Below are positions 4,409 through 6,019 of a DNA stretch of 6,019 nt, piece after piece. The notes beneath the pieces are model-generated. The model did not search any database. It was not told the DNA's origin and was given only the letters and a program-made list of their open reading frames with translations. The position numbers were made by a program, and so were the translations under genes. How positions within the stretch are numbered: position 1 is the first letter of the stretch; each line of letters opens with the position of its first letter. This DNA comes from Candidatus Methylomirabilota bacterium (GTDB lineage Bacteria; Methylomirabilota; Methylomirabilia; Methylomirabilales; JACQHM01): NCBI GenBank assembly GCA_016199025.1, contig JACQHM010000008.1, positions 1-6,019 of the forward strand, read 5' to 3'.

Positions 4409-5746
4409 TTAGCGGAACTTCGCCAGCCGTGACCTGGCGATGTCCGCCTCTCGGGTGGCGGGGTAGCGTTTGATGAGCTCCTGAAGGATCGTCTTGCCCG
4501 CGTCCTCCCTCCCCAGCTCCAGAAACGCATAGCCCCGCTTCAGCAGCGCGCCCGGCACCTTATTGCTATCGGGGTAGTCCTTCAGGACGATGTCGAAGTG
4601 CTGGATGGCCTTGACATAATCGTTCTGCCGGTAGTAGCACTCCCCCAGCCAGAAGTGGGCGTTAGAGATTAACGATTCCTTCGGGTAACGCTCGATGTAG
4701 CTCTGGAACCCTTTGGCGGCTTCCTGGTAGTTGCCATGGTTGTACGCTTGGAGGGAGGCCTTGTAGAGCTCCTCAGGTGAGGGCAGCATCGGGGCGGGTG
4801 GCCTGGAGGGGGGGGAGGCGGCCGGTGCGGGAGGTAGGGGGGCCTGGGGGGGTGTTGAAGGCGAGGAGGGTGACTGGGAGAGGGCAGGAGGGGCGGCGGC
4901 CATGGAAGAGGAGGGGGGTTGAGGGAGCGTTTCCACAGGAGGAGAGGGGGTCCTGGCAGGAGGGGCAGGAGGAGGCTCGCCGGCCTGGGACGGAGCAGGC
5001 CTTGCCATCCTCTGGGCATCTAGGGTCTTCACCTGGCCTTCCAACGTCTGGAGCCTCCCCATCATGGTTTCGGCGTTCCCCGCGAACACCGAGGCCTTGT
5101 GATCCACCTCGTCCACCCGCTGGCCGAGCTCCGAAGTTGTGTAGCCTAGCTCCTCGACCCGCCCCTGGACAATCCGGAGCTCGGCCATCAGCTCATCGAA
5201 CTTCGTGTTCAAAAGGGATTGGGATTGGGAGAGGGCCTGAAGTTCCTCCTTCATCTTCGCCATCGTCCCCTGGAGCTCCCCCTGAGAGGTCTTGATCTCG
5301 GCCACGAGCTGGCCGAGACGGACCTCCGGCGCTTCAGCTTGAGCCCCACGGCTCATAGCCTCTGCGATCCTTGCGTTGATGAACTGGGAGGTTTCTTTGT
5401 TGCCTAAGGCTCCCACTCGGATCGCCAGCATCGTCCGGTCAGCCCCGGCCATCGCCACCGCCACACGAACGGGCATCCCGTCAGCCCTGGTCGCCTCGAT
5501 GAGGCCGCCTGTCGCGTCTTTTCTGGTCCCTTTGATCGTGAACTGCATGTCCCGGAGGGCTGCCAGCGCGGCGTCCCAGACCCGTTCCATGGAAGCGGGG
5601 TAGGTCTGTCGAAGCTCGCCTTGGGCGTACGAGATAGTCTCTGCTCCTCTTCCAACCCTCTGGGTTCCCATCGGGAACGTGGTGCACGCCGAAAGGACCA
5701 AGGAGAGAGCAAGGAGCAGAACAAGCCGGTGGACAATCACCCTCAT
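4409..5746 (-). CDS. Lipoprotein: DUF3568-like domain, coiled coil, Pro-rich linker, CpoB/YbgF-like TPR domain
   Basis: This 445-residue envelope protein begins with a lipoprotein signal peptide: a hydrophobic core, then LSAC with the lipidated Cys at C21. There is no Asp at +2, so outer-membrane retention is likely. Residues about 39-130 resemble DUF3568 (ETISYAQGELRQTYPASMER, then VWDAALAAL...GGLIEA). Residues about 140-245 are Glu/Gln/Leu-rich and predicted coiled coil. Residues 247-321 are a Pro/Ser/Ala linker. Residues 322-445 are a YbgF/CpoB C-terminal TPR domain (NAHFWLGECYYRQNDYVKAI, VLKDYPDSNKVPGALLKRGY). CpoB coordinates peptidoglycan synthesis with Tol-Pal outer-membrane constriction and is normally about 260 residues, periplasmic and not lipidated; this version is longer and membrane-tethered. 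The start has a perfect AAGGAGG at 5757-5751, 4 nt away. No tolB or pal is adjacent. The domain order is clear; the cellular role is inferred. Confidence 0.87.
   Translation of the reverse strand: MRVIVHRLVLLLALSLVLSACTTFPMGTQRVGRGAETISYAQGELRQTYPASMERVWDAALAALRDMQFTIKGTRKDATGGLIEATRADGMPVRVAVAMAGADRTMLAIRVGALGNKETSQFINARIAEAMSRGAQAEAPEVRLGQLVAEIKTSQGELQGTMAKMKEELQALSQSQSLLNTKFDELMAELRIVQGRVEELGYTTSELGQRVDEVDHKASVFAGNAETMMGRLQTLEGQVKTLDAQRMARPAPSQAGEPPPAPPARTPSPPVETLPQPPSSSMAAAPPALSQSPSSPSTPPQAPLPPAPAASPPSRPPAPMLPSPEELYKASLQAYNHGNYQEAAKGFQSYIERYPKESLISNAHFWLGECYYRQNDYVKAIQHFDIVLKDYPDSNKVPGALLKRGYAFLELGREDAGKTILQELIKRYPATREADIARSRLAKFR
4808..4852 (+). other. G-run cluster, potential G-quadruplex
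   Basis: The plus strand, the template strand of the lipoprotein gene, has runs of eight (4808-4815), three (4829-4831), six (4837-4842) and seven (4846-4852) guanines with short spacers. This satisfies the G3+N1-7 pattern within 4829-4852. The runs are the complement of proline codons in the linker, so codon choice alone can explain them. Confidence 0.4.
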
Positions 5747-5793
5747 CGGACCTCCTTCATCTTCGGGCTGTCAGCGGCAAGGACGTTATCCTC

Positions 5794-5822
5794 ACTCTAG
5801 CACGATCCTCCTTGAAACGCAA
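5794..5822 (-). promoter_or_regulatory. Candidate promoter of the lipoprotein-Ntn hydrolase operon (extended -10)
   Basis: On the minus strand TTGCGT (5822-5817) is followed by 17 nt and TAGAGT (5799-5794). TGC directly before it makes an extended -10. The predicted start is near 5787, leaving a leader of about 40 nt. The hexamers are only moderate matches. Confidence 0.42.
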
Positions 5823-5850
5823 ACCTCATCGGCAACCCTGCGATCCTACC

Positions 5851-5879
5851 TTGACACCCCTGCCCCAATCTGCTAAGAA
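5851..5879 (+). promoter_or_regulatory. Candidate promoter of the gene at the right edge
   Basis: A perfect TTGACA (5851-5856) lies 17 nt before TAAGAA (5874-5879). The -10 is poor but has an extended TGC (5871-5873). It is oriented toward the ATG at 5908 and is divergent from the lipoprotein promoter. Confidence 0.45.
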
Positions 5880-5907
5880 AGCCCTGGGGTCACAACGAGG
5901 TGGGACG

Positions 5908-6019
5908 ATGGCTAATGCGAACAGGACGTTGAGGAATCTCCAGATCTTGCAGGAGCTGGTCAAGAGGGACGAATCCCTCGATCCCGGGCTGCCGCCGAAA
6001 AATCTGCTTGACAGAAGGC
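5908..6019 (+). CDS. N-terminus of an unidentified protein (3' truncated by the window)
   Basis: ATG at 5908 follows GAGGTG (5897-5902) at 5-nt spacing and a promoter candidate at 5851-5879. The frame is open to the end of the window, giving 37 residues that start MANANRTLRNLQILQELVKR and continue to ...PPKNLLDRR. The visible part is charged and probably helical, with no signal peptide or membrane segment. I do not recognise the family from this fragment. It is divergent from the lipoprotein gene across about 160 bp. Confidence 0.6.
   Translation, partial: MANANRTLRNLQILQELVKRDESLDPGLPPKNLLDRR

Noticed and set aside
1..6019. CRISPR array, insertion sequence or defence island
   Set aside because: No repeat-spacer pattern, terminal inverted repeats with transposase, or defence-type domains were seen.

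Overview
The window is GC-rich DNA, about 60% G+C by eye, and densely packed with genes. It looks like a Gram-negative bacterium: it encodes an outer-membrane-type lipoprotein with a CpoB/YbgF C-terminus (Tol-Pal/envelope context), strong AAGGAGG-type ribosome binding sites and sigma70-like promoters. The mix of genes would fit a Methylomirabilota/Rokubacteria or deltaproteobacteria-like lineage. That placement is inference only, since there is no 16S or other decisive marker here.

Layout. (1) 1-108: possible C-terminal tail of an unidentified gene. (2) 195-503: a carboxymuconolactone decarboxylase/AhpD-like protein whose reading frame contains one in-frame TGA (303-305), exactly at the second Cys of the family's CxxC motif. 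A strong stem-loop follows at once (306-343), so this is best read as a CxxU selenoprotein with a bacterial SECIS element; conventional gene calling would split or miss it. (3) 680-976: a small GroES-like (cpn10-fold) protein with its own promoter. (4) 1009-1665, minus: endonuclease III. (5) 1762-2066: a tRNA-Phe(GAA) gene interrupted in the anticodon loop, between U33 and G34, by a 230-nt ORF-less group I intron of the Azoarcus/Anabaena type. P1, P2, P4, P5, P6, P7, P9 and P10 can all be drawn. (6) 2067-2349: intergenic, with a doubtful minus-strand helix-turn-helix reading frame and a minus-strand promoter facing the tRNA. (7) 2413-3662: a PP2C-type protein phosphatase overlapping a RimI-like acetyltransferase. 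(8) 5746-3648, minus: a lipoprotein with a DUF3568-like domain, coiled coil, Pro-rich linker and CpoB-like TPRs, followed by a stand-alone proteasome-type Ntn hydrolase. (9) 5908-6019: start of another plus-strand gene that runs off the window.

How the genes relate. The clear operons are PP2C-RimI (16-nt overlap, translational coupling likely) and lipoprotein-Ntn hydrolase (35-nt gap). These two operons converge and overlap by 15 bp at their 3' ends. The other genes appear to be single units with their own promoters. The two standout items are the selenoprotein and the intron-bearing tRNA-Phe. Both are the kind of gene that a standard ORF or tRNA scan fails to report correctly.
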